Part shown: positions 1-5,329 of the stretch, one piece after another
How the letters are laid out: every line of letters starts with the position of its first letter
Numbering within the stretch: position 1 is the stretch's first letter
From: JBGPIT01 sp041485125
Lineage (GTDB): Bacteria; Desulfobacterota; Binatia; UTPRO1
Direction: 5' to 3'
NCBI GenBank assembly: GCA_041485125.1
Contig: JBGPIT010000295.1
Span: forward strand, 1-6,371
Length of the DNA stretch: 6,371 nucleotides
Position numbers and translations under genes: made by a program
Notes under the pieces: generated by a model
What the model was told of the DNA's origin: nothing
Seen by the model: the letters and a program-made list of their open reading frames with translations, nothing else
Database searches by the model: none

Positions 1-105
1 CAGGAGAAGCGGGAATCCGCCCTGCCCGGCGCGGATGAACGCCAGCTCGACGCCGTCACGCACCCGGGCGCGCTGCACCGGAAAACGCGTCGGATCGAGC
101 GTCAT
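1..105 (-). CDS. alpha/beta-hydrolase, N-terminal 35 residues (partial)
   Basis: The gene runs off the left edge of the window, so only its first 35 codons are seen. They read MTLDPTRFPVQ and then a stretch containing RVRDGVELAFIRAG and GGFPLLL. This is the usual opening of alpha/beta-hydrolase fold enzymes of the epoxide hydrolase / haloalkane dehalogenase type: a short beta-hairpin (DGVELAF), then a Gly-rich turn and a hydrophobic strand leading to the HG oxyanion motif. The HG motif, the nucleophile elbow and the rest of the triad lie outside the window, so the reaction cannot be named. The ATG starts one base after the TGA of the methyltransferase gene, in the same direction, so the two are almost certainly translated from one message. 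The purine-rich end of that gene (GGCGAGAA) may serve as the ribosome binding site. The family call rests on a short segment. Confidence 0.62.
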   Translation of the reverse strand, partial: MTLDPTRFPVQRARVRDGVELAFIRAGQGGFPLLL

Positions 106-106
106 C

Positions 107-778
107 TCATTTCTCGCCGGGCGCGCGCTTGCGGGCGATCGTGAGGCCGTCGGCGATCGGCAGCATCACCGACTCGACACGCCGGTCGGCGAGGACGCGC
201 TCGTTCAGCGCGCGCAGCGCGCGCGTGTTGGCATCGTCGTCGGAGCCGCTCACCACCTGGCCCATCCAGAGCACGTTGTCGAAGAGGATGAGTCCGTTCG
301 GCCGTAGGCGCGGCAGGATCGCCTCGTAGTAGTTGACGTAATTTTCCTTGTCGGCGTCGATGAAGACGAAGTCGAACTCCGCGCTCGGCGGTAGCGCGCG
401 CAAGGTGTCGAGCGCCGGTCCGAGACGGAGCTCGATCTTCTGGTCGACACCCGCCTTCGCCCAATAGCGCCGCCCGATCGACGTCCACTCTTCGTTGACG
501 TCGCAGCACAGCAGCCGGCCGTCCGCGGGCAGACCGCGCGCGACGCAGAGCGCGCTGTAGCCGGTGAAGGTGCCGATCTCGAGCGCCGAGCGCGCGCCCG
601 TCGCGCGCACCAGCAAGGCCATGAGCGCGCCTTGCTCGGCCGCGATCTGCATCAGACTGAGGCCGCCGAGCTTGGCGGTCTCCTCCGCCAGCTCCGCCAG
701 CACCGGGTCGCGCTCCGAGCGGTGCGCGACGACGTAGTCGTAGATCTCCGGGGTGAGCCTGATGAACTTGTCGGCCAT
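107..778 (-). CDS. SAM-dependent O-methyltransferase, CCoAOMT-like (class I, metal-dependent)
   Basis: The 223-residue protein has the normal length for bacterial caffeoyl-CoA O-methyltransferase-like enzymes, which move a methyl group from S-adenosylmethionine to a catechol-like or other hydroxyl and use a divalent metal. Visible motifs are the SAM loop EIGTFTGYS (residues 67-75), the acidic residue after the second strand in CCDVNEE (D93), FIDADKENY (about 140-147, with D141, D143 and K144) and LFDNVLWMG (D167 and N168). D141, D167 and N168 match the metal ligands of the family. No signal peptide is seen, so it should be cytosolic. I chose the ATG at 778 over an in-frame GTG at 820 because GGAGGG (785-790) lies six bases before the ATG and because the protein then opens MADKFIRLTPEIYDYV, a usual family start. 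It is followed one base later by a hydrolase gene in the same direction, so the pair may act on one small aromatic compound; this is inferred. The true substrate cannot be read from the sequence. Confidence 0.9.
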   Translation of the reverse strand: MADKFIRLTPEIYDYVVAHRSERDPVLAELAEETAKLGGLSLMQIAAEQGALMALLVRATGARSALEIGTFTGYSALCVARGLPADGRLLCCDVNEEWTSIGRRYWAKAGVDQKIELRLGPALDTLRALPPSAEFDFVFIDADKENYVNYYEAILPRLRPNGLILFDNVLWMGQVVSGSDDDANTRALRALNERVLADRRVESVMLPIADGLTIARKRAPGEK

Positions 779-784
779 GACGGT

Positions 785-790
785 CCCTCC
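785..790 (-). promoter_or_regulatory. ribosome binding site of the O-methyltransferase gene
   Basis: The minus strand reads GGAGGG here, six bases before the ATG at 778. This near-perfect Shine-Dalgarno sequence fixes the start and argues against the longer GTG-initiated form. Confidence 0.75.
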
Positions 791-799
791 TCGTCGCGC

Positions 800-814
800 G
801 CGACTCTTAGTCGC
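800..814. promoter_or_regulatory. candidate RegA/PrrA-type operator in the divergent promoter region
   Basis: The sequence GCGAC-TCTTA-GTCGC is a perfect 5+5 inverted repeat with a 5-base gap. It fits the GCGNC-N5-GNCGC form bound by RegA/PrrA/RegR regulators. It has the same half-sites and gap as the site at 2501-2517 beside the regA-like gene. It lies 22 bases before the methyltransferase ATG and about 65 bases before the thioredoxin start, so it could act on either direction. Binding is inferred; in GC-rich DNA about one chance match to the degenerate motif is expected over a window of this size. Confidence 0.45.
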
Positions 815-878
815 CGCCACCCGGCGAGTCCAGACGATCGGTTGCTTTCCAGCGACCAGCCGGCAGAATGCGCCGATC

Positions 879-1433
879 GTGCTGAAGCGCAGCCGCCGCT
901 ACGCCATCGTGGCGCTGCTGATCGCGTGCGCGAGCGCGGCGCATGCAGGCGCGCCGCGCGTCGGCGACCACGCCCCGAGTATCGTCCTGGAAGGCGCGGA
1001 CGGCCGCCCGGTCACGCCGCAGGACTTCCGCGGCCGAGTGGTCCTGCTCGACTTCTGGGCGAGCTGGTGCGCGCCGTGCCGGACCGCGCTGCCGCGGCTC
1101 GACGCGATCGCGCACCGCTTCCGCGACGACGGCGTCGTGGTCCTCGCCGCCGGCATCGACGGCTCACGCGCGCAGGCGGAGGGTTTCATCGCCGAGCGCC
1201 TGCCGCACGCGTCGATGGTCTTCGTCTACGATCCGGGCGGGAAGGCGCTCGCCCGCCTCGGCGCCGAGGGCATGCCGGCGCTCTACCTGATCGACGCCGA
1301 TGGCATCGTGCGCGCGGTCGACACCGGCTACCAGCTGGAGCGACTCGACGAGATCGAGCGGATGGTCGAGGCGATGCCGCGCCCAGGCGGACCGGCTCAG
1401 AACCGCCAGGAGACGCCGCCCCGCAAGCGGTAG
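879..1433 (+). CDS. exported TlpA/ResA-like thioredoxin-fold protein
   Basis: The 184-residue product is a thiol-disulfide oxidoreductase of the TlpA/ResA/AhpC-TSA type, expected to act outside the cytoplasmic membrane. The predicted start is a GTG giving VLKRSRRY followed by a hydrophobic segment (A9-A16) and AHA before G24, so signal peptidase I cleavage after A23 is likely. LIAC at residues 14-17 could instead act as a lipobox. The mature part shows the entry motif RVGDHAPSIVL, the active site FWASWCAPCR with Cys64 and Cys67, and the cis-proline loop GMPALYLID (Pro133) followed by DADG. Together these are a complete thioredoxin fold with no missing catalytic residue. The start is uncertain: there is no clear Shine-Dalgarno sequence, and longer in-frame forms run back into the methyltransferase gene. 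The 3' end overlaps the convergent beta-barrel gene by 37 bases. TlpA-type proteins often reduce cytochrome or copper-centre cysteines; the true partner here is unknown. Confidence 0.85.
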   Translation: MLKRSRRYAIVALLIACASAAHAGAPRVGDHAPSIVLEGADGRPVTPQDFRGRVVLLDFWASWCAPCRTALPRLDAIAHRFRDDGVVVLAAGIDGSRAQAEGFIAERLPHASMVFVYDPGGKALARLGAEGMPALYLIDADGIVRAVDTGYQLERLDEIERMVEAMPRPGGPAQNRQETPPRKR

Positions 1434-2437
1434 TCCGGCACCAGCTGCACGCTGGTGTTGTCCTGCAGGATCGGAAAGTCGGCTTCGACGTCGGCGGCGA
1501 GCGACGTGCCCCACGTGAAGGTGATGCCGGGGCCCATGTAGACCGCGGTGATCCCGGTGTCGGCGGCGCTCACGCCTTTCAGGGTATCGTTGCCCTTGTG
1601 CTCGCCGGTGACGACGGCGGCGAAGGCGAGGGTATGGTCGTGCGCGAGGAGCGCGAACACGCCCGGCCCGCCGCTCCAGGTGAGGTCGTTGGCGTAACGG
1701 TAGTCGATGCTGCCCTCGGTGCGGATCGCGTACTGGATCGAGCTCTCGAAGTAGAGGCGGCTCCAGCTCGCGAAGACGCTGCCGCCGATGATGCCGTCGA
1801 ACGAGCCCGAGCCGAGGGCGAGATCGTGGCCGTGGATGCCGCTCGGCCCGAGCTCGCCGGCGTCGTGCTCGGCGTTGGCGGGCGCGGGCTCGTGGTCGTG
1901 GCCGGCGTGGGCGTCGGCGACGGCGTCGTGGCCCTCCTCGAGCTCTTCGTTCAGCCGGTCGCTGTCGCCGGTCGGAAATTTCAGCCCACCGATCAGCGTG
2001 AAGCGCAGCACGCTCTTCTCGGTCACCCAGCTGAACGGTCTTGCGATGCCGATCAGCGACATGTCGCCGAGGCCGGTCTCGTTGCCGTTCGCCAGCCGGC
2101 CGTTCTCGATGCGGCGGAAGTCGCGCGCGATGATGGGTAGATTCAGCTGCAGGCCGAAGCGGCTCGAGAAGTCGTAGCCGAGGAACAGCTGCGTGATCGC
2201 GCTGTTCATGCGCTCGCCGGGGTTCGGGATCTCCTTGCCGTCGTCCTTCAGGGTTGCGAAGCGGCTGAACTGCTCGGCGACGCCGACGCGGAACCCGGTG
2301 CGGCTCTCGCGCATCTCGGTCGCGGTGTAGATCGCGCACACGTCGCAGGCGAGCACGGGCGTCGCGAGCGCGAGGAGAGAGAGCATCGCGAGAGCGGCCG
2401 TCCCGCGGCCGGTCGAACGTCGTGTCGTCGTCGTCAT
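1397..2437 (-). CDS. outer-membrane beta-barrel protein with N-terminal CxxC and His/Asp-rich loop
   Basis: The 346-residue protein starts with a signal peptide: an Arg-rich n-region, a hydrophobic core at about 13-26, and cleavage at PVLA before C31. The mature chain would begin CDVCAIYTATEMRES, with a CxxC (C31, C34) at its very end; no other Cys is seen. The body alternates polar and hydrophobic residues in strands broken by Gly/Asn/Asp turns (for example LFLGYDF, LQLNLPII, FTLIGGLKFPTGD, YFESSIQYAI, GPGITFTWG) and ends in GVSWRF. The C-terminal Phe is the usual signal for outer-membrane barrel assembly. Residues 170-204 form an insertion rich in His and acidic residues (H170, 177, 180, 182, 191, 202, 204) that looks able to bind metal. 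It resembles barrels annotated only as putative transporters or Phenol_MetA_deg-like; I know of no proven function. No good ribosome binding site precedes the ATG. Two RegA-like sites lie 38-80 bases upstream. Transport or metal handling is inferred. Confidence 0.8.
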   Translation of the reverse strand: MTTTTRRSTGRGTAALAMLSLLALATPVLACDVCAIYTATEMRESRTGFRVGVAEQFSRFATLKDDGKEIPNPGERMNSAITQLFLGYDFSSRFGLQLNLPIIARDFRRIENGRLANGNETGLGDMSLIGIARPFSWVTEKSVLRFTLIGGLKFPTGDSDRLNEELEEGHDAVADAHAGHDHEPAPANAEHDAGELGPSGIHGHDLALGSGSFDGIIGGSVFASWSRLYFESSIQYAIRTEGSIDYRYANDLTWSGGPGVFALLAHDHTLAFAAVVTGEHKGNDTLKGVSAADTGITAVYMGPGITFTWGTSLAADVEADFPILQDNTSVQLVPDYRLRGGVSWRF

Positions 2438-2474
2438 GGCGGCGTGCAGTACCGGAGGACGAGCGAAAGCGGAA

Positions 2475-2491
2475 TGCGACGAATTGCCGCA
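2475..2491. promoter_or_regulatory. candidate RegA/PrrA-type operator 1 upstream of the beta-barrel gene
   Basis: TGCGACGAATTGCCGCA is an inverted repeat of TGCGAC/TGCGGC type and matches GCGNC-N5-GNCGC. Together with the next site it forms a direct repeat (17 of 18 bases the same) at a 26-base step. It lies 38 bases before the ATG of the beta-barrel gene on the minus strand. The family motif is recalled from work on RegA/PrrA/RegR; binding here is inferred. Confidence 0.5.
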
Positions 2492-2500
2492 GCGCCGGGG

Positions 2501-2517
2501 TGCGACGAATTGTCGCA
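2501..2517. promoter_or_regulatory. candidate RegA/PrrA-type operator 2 upstream of the beta-barrel gene
   Basis: TGCGAC-GAATT-GTCGCA has perfect 6-base inverted arms around a 5-base AT-rich centre. This is the best RegA-type site in the window. It lies 37 bases past the stop of the regA-like gene and 64 bases before the beta-barrel ATG, 26 bases from operator 1, which places the two sites about 2.5 helical turns apart. It may allow the beta-barrel gene to be transcribed separately from the kinase-regulator pair. Confidence 0.55.
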
Positions 2518-2554
2518 GGATGCGCGCGCCGCGCGCGCCGTGCCGCCGCTTCGT

Positions 2555-3133
2555 CTACTTCGCGGGCGGGTACTTCTGCAGCTTACGCTGCAACGAGCGG
2601 CGGTGGAGGCCGAGCCGGCGCGCCGCCTCGGAGACGTTGCCGGCGCAGTCGGCCAGCACGCGGCTCATGTGCTCCCACTCGGCGCGCGCGAGCGACGGCG
2701 TGTCGTGCGCCGGATCGAAGGGCACCGCCGCCGGCGTGGCGCCGCGCGCGAAGGCGGCGAGGATGTCGTCGGCGTCGGCGGGCTTGGGCAGATAGTAGAC
2801 CGCCCCCAGGCGGACGGCGTCGATCGCGGTCGCGATGCTGCCGTAGCCCGTCAGGACGAGGATCTGGATCGCCCCGTCGAGCTGGTGCAACGCCCGCACC
2901 AACTCCAAGCCCGAGCAACCGGGCATGCGGAGATCGACGACCGCCATCTCCGGCGACTCGACCCGCGCTTGCGCCATCGCGTCCTCGAAGTCACGCGCCA
3001 GGCGCACGTCGAAGCCGCGGTCGCAGAGCGCGCGGCCGAGCCGCTCGCGCAGGATCTCGTCGTCGTCGACGATCAGGATCGACGCGGCCTCGAGCGCGCC
3101 GTGCCGGGACGGGCTGGAATCGCCGCTCGTCAT
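2555..3133 (-). CDS. regA: RegA/PrrA/ActR-type response regulator
   Basis: The 192-residue product is a two-domain DNA-binding response regulator. The receiver domain (about 18-130) has the acidic pocket IVDDDE (D23-D25), the phospho-acceptor D67 in VVDLRMPG, T95 in VLTGYGS and K117 in YLPKPAD. A short Pro-containing linker (132-146) leads to a Fis-type helix-turn-helix (about 150-190): ARAEWEHM, then CAGNVSEAARRLGLHRRSLQ, then RKLQKYPPAK. The WEH element and the NVSEAARRL-hHRRSLQRKL arrangement are those of RegA/PrrA/ActR/RegR, regulators of redox-responsive genes. There is no sigma-54 AAA+ domain, so it is not an NtrC-type activator. The ATG overlaps the TGA of the kinase gene by one base (TGATG), so the two are translationally coupled. 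The sites at 2475-2517 downstream are natural target candidates. The family call is firm; the gene name is by resemblance to the alphaproteobacterial system, and the regulon in this organism may differ. Confidence 0.92.
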   Translation of the reverse strand: MTSGDSSPSRHGALEAASILIVDDDEILRERLGRALCDRGFDVRLARDFEDAMAQARVESPEMAVVDLRMPGCSGLELVRALHQLDGAIQILVLTGYGSIATAIDAVRLGAVYYLPKPADADDILAAFARGATPAAVPFDPAHDTPSLARAEWEHMSRVLADCAGNVSEAARRLGLHRRSLQRKLQKYPPAK

Positions 3134-4467
3134 CAGGCTCCCGTCGCCGGCGCGCCCGCCGGCGCGGCATGCGCGATCGTCGCCGGGCCGTCGAGCGGCA
3201 AGACGAGCGTCGCCGTCGTCCCCCGGCCGGGCTCCGACGCGAGCTCGAGACGGCCGCCGACGCGCTCGAGTACCGTCCGCGTCAGAAAGAGGCCGAGACC
3301 CATGCCGTGCTCGGGACCCGCGCTCGGCTTGGTGGTGAAGAAGGGCTCGCCGGCGCGTGCGAGCACGTCCGGGGTCATACCGCCGCCGCGGTCGCGCACC
3401 TCGATCCGCCAGCTCTCGCCGGCGACGCGGACCGACACCGCGACGGTGTCGTCGCGCGGCGATGCTTGACGCGCATTCTGAATCACGCCGCGGAGGGCCT
3501 GCGCGACCGCGCGTGGCGGCACGTAGAGCGGACGCTTGCGCGCCGACTCGTCGATCGAGACCACGATTGCGCCCGGCGTCAAGCCGTCGGTCGCGGCGGC
3601 GAGGAGCTCCTCGACACCGGCGCGCCGGGTGGCCTCGCCGGCGCTCTCGCCGGCATCGGCGGCGAGGCTCACCAGAACCTGCCGGCAGCGCTCGACCTGC
3701 TCGCGGATGAGACGCGCATCGGCGACGCTCTGGGCGTCGGCGCCGATCCGCCCGAGCTGGCGCTCGAGCTCCTTGGCGACGACGGCGATGGTCGAGAGCG
3801 GCGTCGAGAGCTCGTGGGCGGCGCCGGCCGCGAGCGTCGCCAGCGAGGCGAGGCGCTCGTGGCGCGCCGTCGCATGGCGGGCGTCGGCGAGCTCGGCGTC
3901 GCGCGCCGCGAGGGCGCGGGTGACCCGCTGGATGAAGTAGACGATGAAGCTGGCGGCGACGGCGAAGGCGACCCACATGCCCTGGACGTGCATCCAGAGA
4001 TGCTCGCCGTACCCGTGCGCCGGCATCGTGTGCTGCTGGCCGGCGAAGAGGCTGCCGAAGCAGAGCAGCGAGCCGACGACGAGCGTCCACGTCCAGCGCG
4101 GCGGCAACACCACCGCCGCGAGCGCGATGTTCACCAGGTAGAGGAAGCTGAACGGGTTGAAAGGACCGCCGGTGAGCGCGAACAAGCCCGTGAGCAGCGC
4201 GACGTCGGCGAGCATGATCGCGCCGAGCGTCCACACCGGAACCACGCGCGCCCGCTCGCTCCACAGCCCCACGGCGACGTTGCTCGCCGCACCGGCCGCA
4301 ACCAGCGCGAAGAGCGGCGCCAGCGGCAGCGCGATGCCGAGACCGCGGTCGACGAGGAGGATCAAGAGCGCTTGGCCGATCGCGGCGCCCCAGCGTAGCT
4401 GCAGCAGCCAGCTCAGGTTGATCGCGTTGGCGTCGTGGACGGCGCCGTGCTGCCGATCGACGTTCAT
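3133..4467 (-). CDS. regB: RegB/PrrB/ActS-type membrane redox sensor histidine kinase
   Basis: The 444-residue kinase has six predicted membrane helices (about 21-40, 48-68, 78-98, 107-122, 126-143 and 163-181), then a short coiled linker, a dimerisation/phosphotransfer domain and an ATP-binding domain. GGPFNPF (100-106) matches the GGxxNPF quinone-binding motif of RegB. The H-box is AAHELSTPLSTI with phospho-acceptor H218. The next helix has EQVERCRQVL with C261, 43 residues on, in the place of the redox-active Cys of RegB. The catalytic domain shows the N-box QNARQAS (N331), DRGGGM (D359), the F-box PFFTTK and GMGLGLFL (388-395). Every key residue is present, so it should autophosphorylate and pass phosphate to the adjoining regulator in response to quinone pool or thiol state. 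An in-frame GTG at 4476 with a weak AGGG is an alternative start. The loop before helix 6 holds several His residues (HGYGEHLWMH), which is worth noting but not a known motif. Confidence 0.92.
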   Translation of the reverse strand: MNVDRQHGAVHDANAINLSWLLQLRWGAAIGQALLILLVDRGLGIALPLAPLFALVAAGAASNVAVGLWSERARVVPVWTLGAIMLADVALLTGLFALTGGPFNPFSFLYLVNIALAAVVLPPRWTWTLVVGSLLCFGSLFAGQQHTMPAHGYGEHLWMHVQGMWVAFAVAASFIVYFIQRVTRALAARDAELADARHATARHERLASLATLAAGAAHELSTPLSTIAVVAKELERQLGRIGADAQSVADARLIREQVERCRQVLVSLAADAGESAGEATRRAGVEELLAAATDGLTPGAIVVSIDESARKRPLYVPPRAVAQALRGVIQNARQASPRDDTVAVSVRVAGESWRIEVRDRGGGMTPDVLARAGEPFFTTKPSAGPEHGMGLGLFLTRTVLERVGGRLELASEPGRGTTATLVLPLDGPATIAHAAPAGAPATGA

Positions 4468-4495
4468 GCGGCTCACGCGCGCGGCCCTATAGAGA

Positions 4496-4515
4496 GCGCG
4501 GCTTGGAGGCCGCGC
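4496..4515. promoter_or_regulatory. perfect inverted repeat between the divergent kinase and phosphoglycerate mutase genes
   Basis: GCGCGGC-TTGGAG-GCCGCGC has 7-base perfect arms around a 6-base gap. The core GCGGC-N6-GCCGC has RegA/PrrA-like half-sites with a gap one base longer than the other sites; variable gaps are known for PrrA. It is 28 bases before the kinase ATG and 40 bases before the mutase start. It could serve autoregulation of the kinase-regulator operon. A GC-only arm is easier to get by chance in this DNA, so confidence is modest. Confidence 0.35.
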
Positions 4516-4539
4516 GTGATTTCAGTAAGACCTGCGCCT

Positions 4540-4546
4540 GGAGGAG
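4540..4546 (+). promoter_or_regulatory. ribosome binding site of the phosphoglycerate mutase gene
   Basis: GGAGGAG lies eight bases before the GTG at 4555. It fixes that GTG as the start against longer in-frame forms reaching into the kinase gene. Confidence 0.8.
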
Positions 4547-4554
4547 TGGTACCC

Positions 4555-5301
4555 GTGCCCAAGCTCGTGTTGATACGTCATGGCGAGAGCGTTTGGAACA
4601 AGGAGAACCGCTTCACCGGCTGGACCGACGTCGGTCTCACCGAGCAAGGCGAGCGCGAGGCGCGCACCGCCGGCACGCTCCTGCTCGCAGAGGGCCTCGG
4701 CTACGACGTCGCGTTCACCTCGGTGCTGAAGCGCGCGATCAAGACACTCTGGCTGGTGATGGAAGAGATGGACCTGATGTGGGTCCCCGTTCATCGCAGC
4801 TGGCGCTTGAACGAGCGGCACTACGGCGCCCTGCAGGGGACGAACAAGTCGGAAGCGACGCAACGCTTCGGGCCGGAGCAGGTGCAGCTCTGGCGGCGGA
4901 GCTACGACGTGCCGCCGCCGCCGGTCACGCCCGACGATCCGCGCTATCCCGGCAACGATCCTCGTTACGCGCGCGTCCCGCGCCAGCTGCTGCCGCTCAC
5001 CGAGTGCCTGAAGGACACCGTCGCGCGCGTGCTGCCGTACTGGCACGACACGATCGTGCCGGCGATCCGCAGCGGCGAGCGCGTCCTCATCGTCTCGCAC
5101 GGCAACAGCCTGCGCGCGCTGGTGAAATATCTCGACGAGATCAGCGACAGCGACATCGTCGGGCTCAACATCCCAACCGGCATCCCGCTCGTCTACGACC
5201 TCGACGACGAGCTGCACCCGATCTCGCATCGCTACCTCGGCGATCCCGAGGCGGCCGCGAAGGCGGCGCAAGCGGTCGCGAACCAGTCGAAGGCGCCCTG
5301 A
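4555..5301 (+). CDS. gpmA: 2,3-bisphosphoglycerate-dependent phosphoglycerate mutase
   Basis: The 248-residue cytosolic enzyme interconverts 3- and 2-phosphoglycerate in glycolysis and gluconeogenesis. Its length matches the roughly 250 residues of E. coli GpmA. The phospho-His motif LIRHGES carries H9, followed by WNKENRFTGWTDVGLTEQG, which is typical of the cofactor-dependent family. R60 (LKRAIKT), E87 (LNERHYGALQG), R114-R115 (WRRSYDVPPPP) and the second catalytic His, H182 in VSHGNSLRAL, are all in place. The tail has NIPTGIPLVYDLD and then an Ala-rich end of about 18 residues. The start is GTG, supported by GGAGGAG eight bases upstream. It is transcribed away from the kinase gene and converges on the small basic protein gene with 28 bases between the stops. 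A role in the redox system is not indicated; it looks like a housekeeping neighbour. Confidence 0.96.
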   Translation: MPKLVLIRHGESVWNKENRFTGWTDVGLTEQGEREARTAGTLLLAEGLGYDVAFTSVLKRAIKTLWLVMEEMDLMWVPVHRSWRLNERHYGALQGTNKSEATQRFGPEQVQLWRRSYDVPPPPVTPDDPRYPGNDPRYARVPRQLLPLTECLKDTVARVLPYWHDTIVPAIRSGERVLIVSHGNSLRALVKYLDEISDSDIVGLNIPTGIPLVYDLDDELHPISHRYLGDPEAAAKAAQAVANQSKAP

Positions 5302-5329
5302 GCCGCCGGCTGCCGACGCGCGTCGCGCG

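Larger units (their letters stand above)
2475..2518. repeat. 18-base imperfect direct repeat, two copies
   Basis: TGCGACGAATTGCCGCAG (2475-2492) and TGCGACGAATTGTCGCAG (2501-2518) differ at one base and are separated by eight bases. The shared AT-containing centre, GAATT, stands out in a very GC-rich gap, so conservation by function is more likely than chance. Confidence 0.85.

Noticed and set aside
842..869. Possible sigma-70 promoter TTGCTT-N16-CAGAAT before the thioredoxin gene
   Set aside because: Only 3 and 4 of 6 bases match, and the transcript would start almost at the GTG. It is too weak to list as a feature.
632..2140. 502-codon open frame on the plus strand across the methyltransferase, thioredoxin and beta-barrel genes
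   Set aside because: The composition is arginine-rich and motif-free, and it crosses three well-supported genes in other frames.
2345..2348. Lipoprotein reading of VLAC before Cys31 of the beta-barrel protein
   Set aside because: Leu at the -2 position is unfavourable, and an integral barrel with a C-terminal Phe does not need a lipid anchor. Cleavage by signal peptidase I before C31 is simpler.
2422..4398. 658-codon open frame on the plus strand opposite the kinase and regulator genes
   Set aside because: It is Arg/Ala/Gly-rich with no domain, and lies opposite two genes whose every catalytic motif is readable. Long antisense frames are expected from high third-position GC.
4503..4531. Possible sigma-70 promoter TTGGAG-N17-TAAGAC before gpmA
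   Set aside because: Spacing is good but only three of six bases match in each box. It is not distinguishable from chance.
5314..5325. 12-base palindrome CGACGCGCGTCG between the convergent mutase and paralog A genes, as a terminator
   Set aside because: It has no loop, no T-run on either strand, and such GC words are common here. It was not called a terminator.
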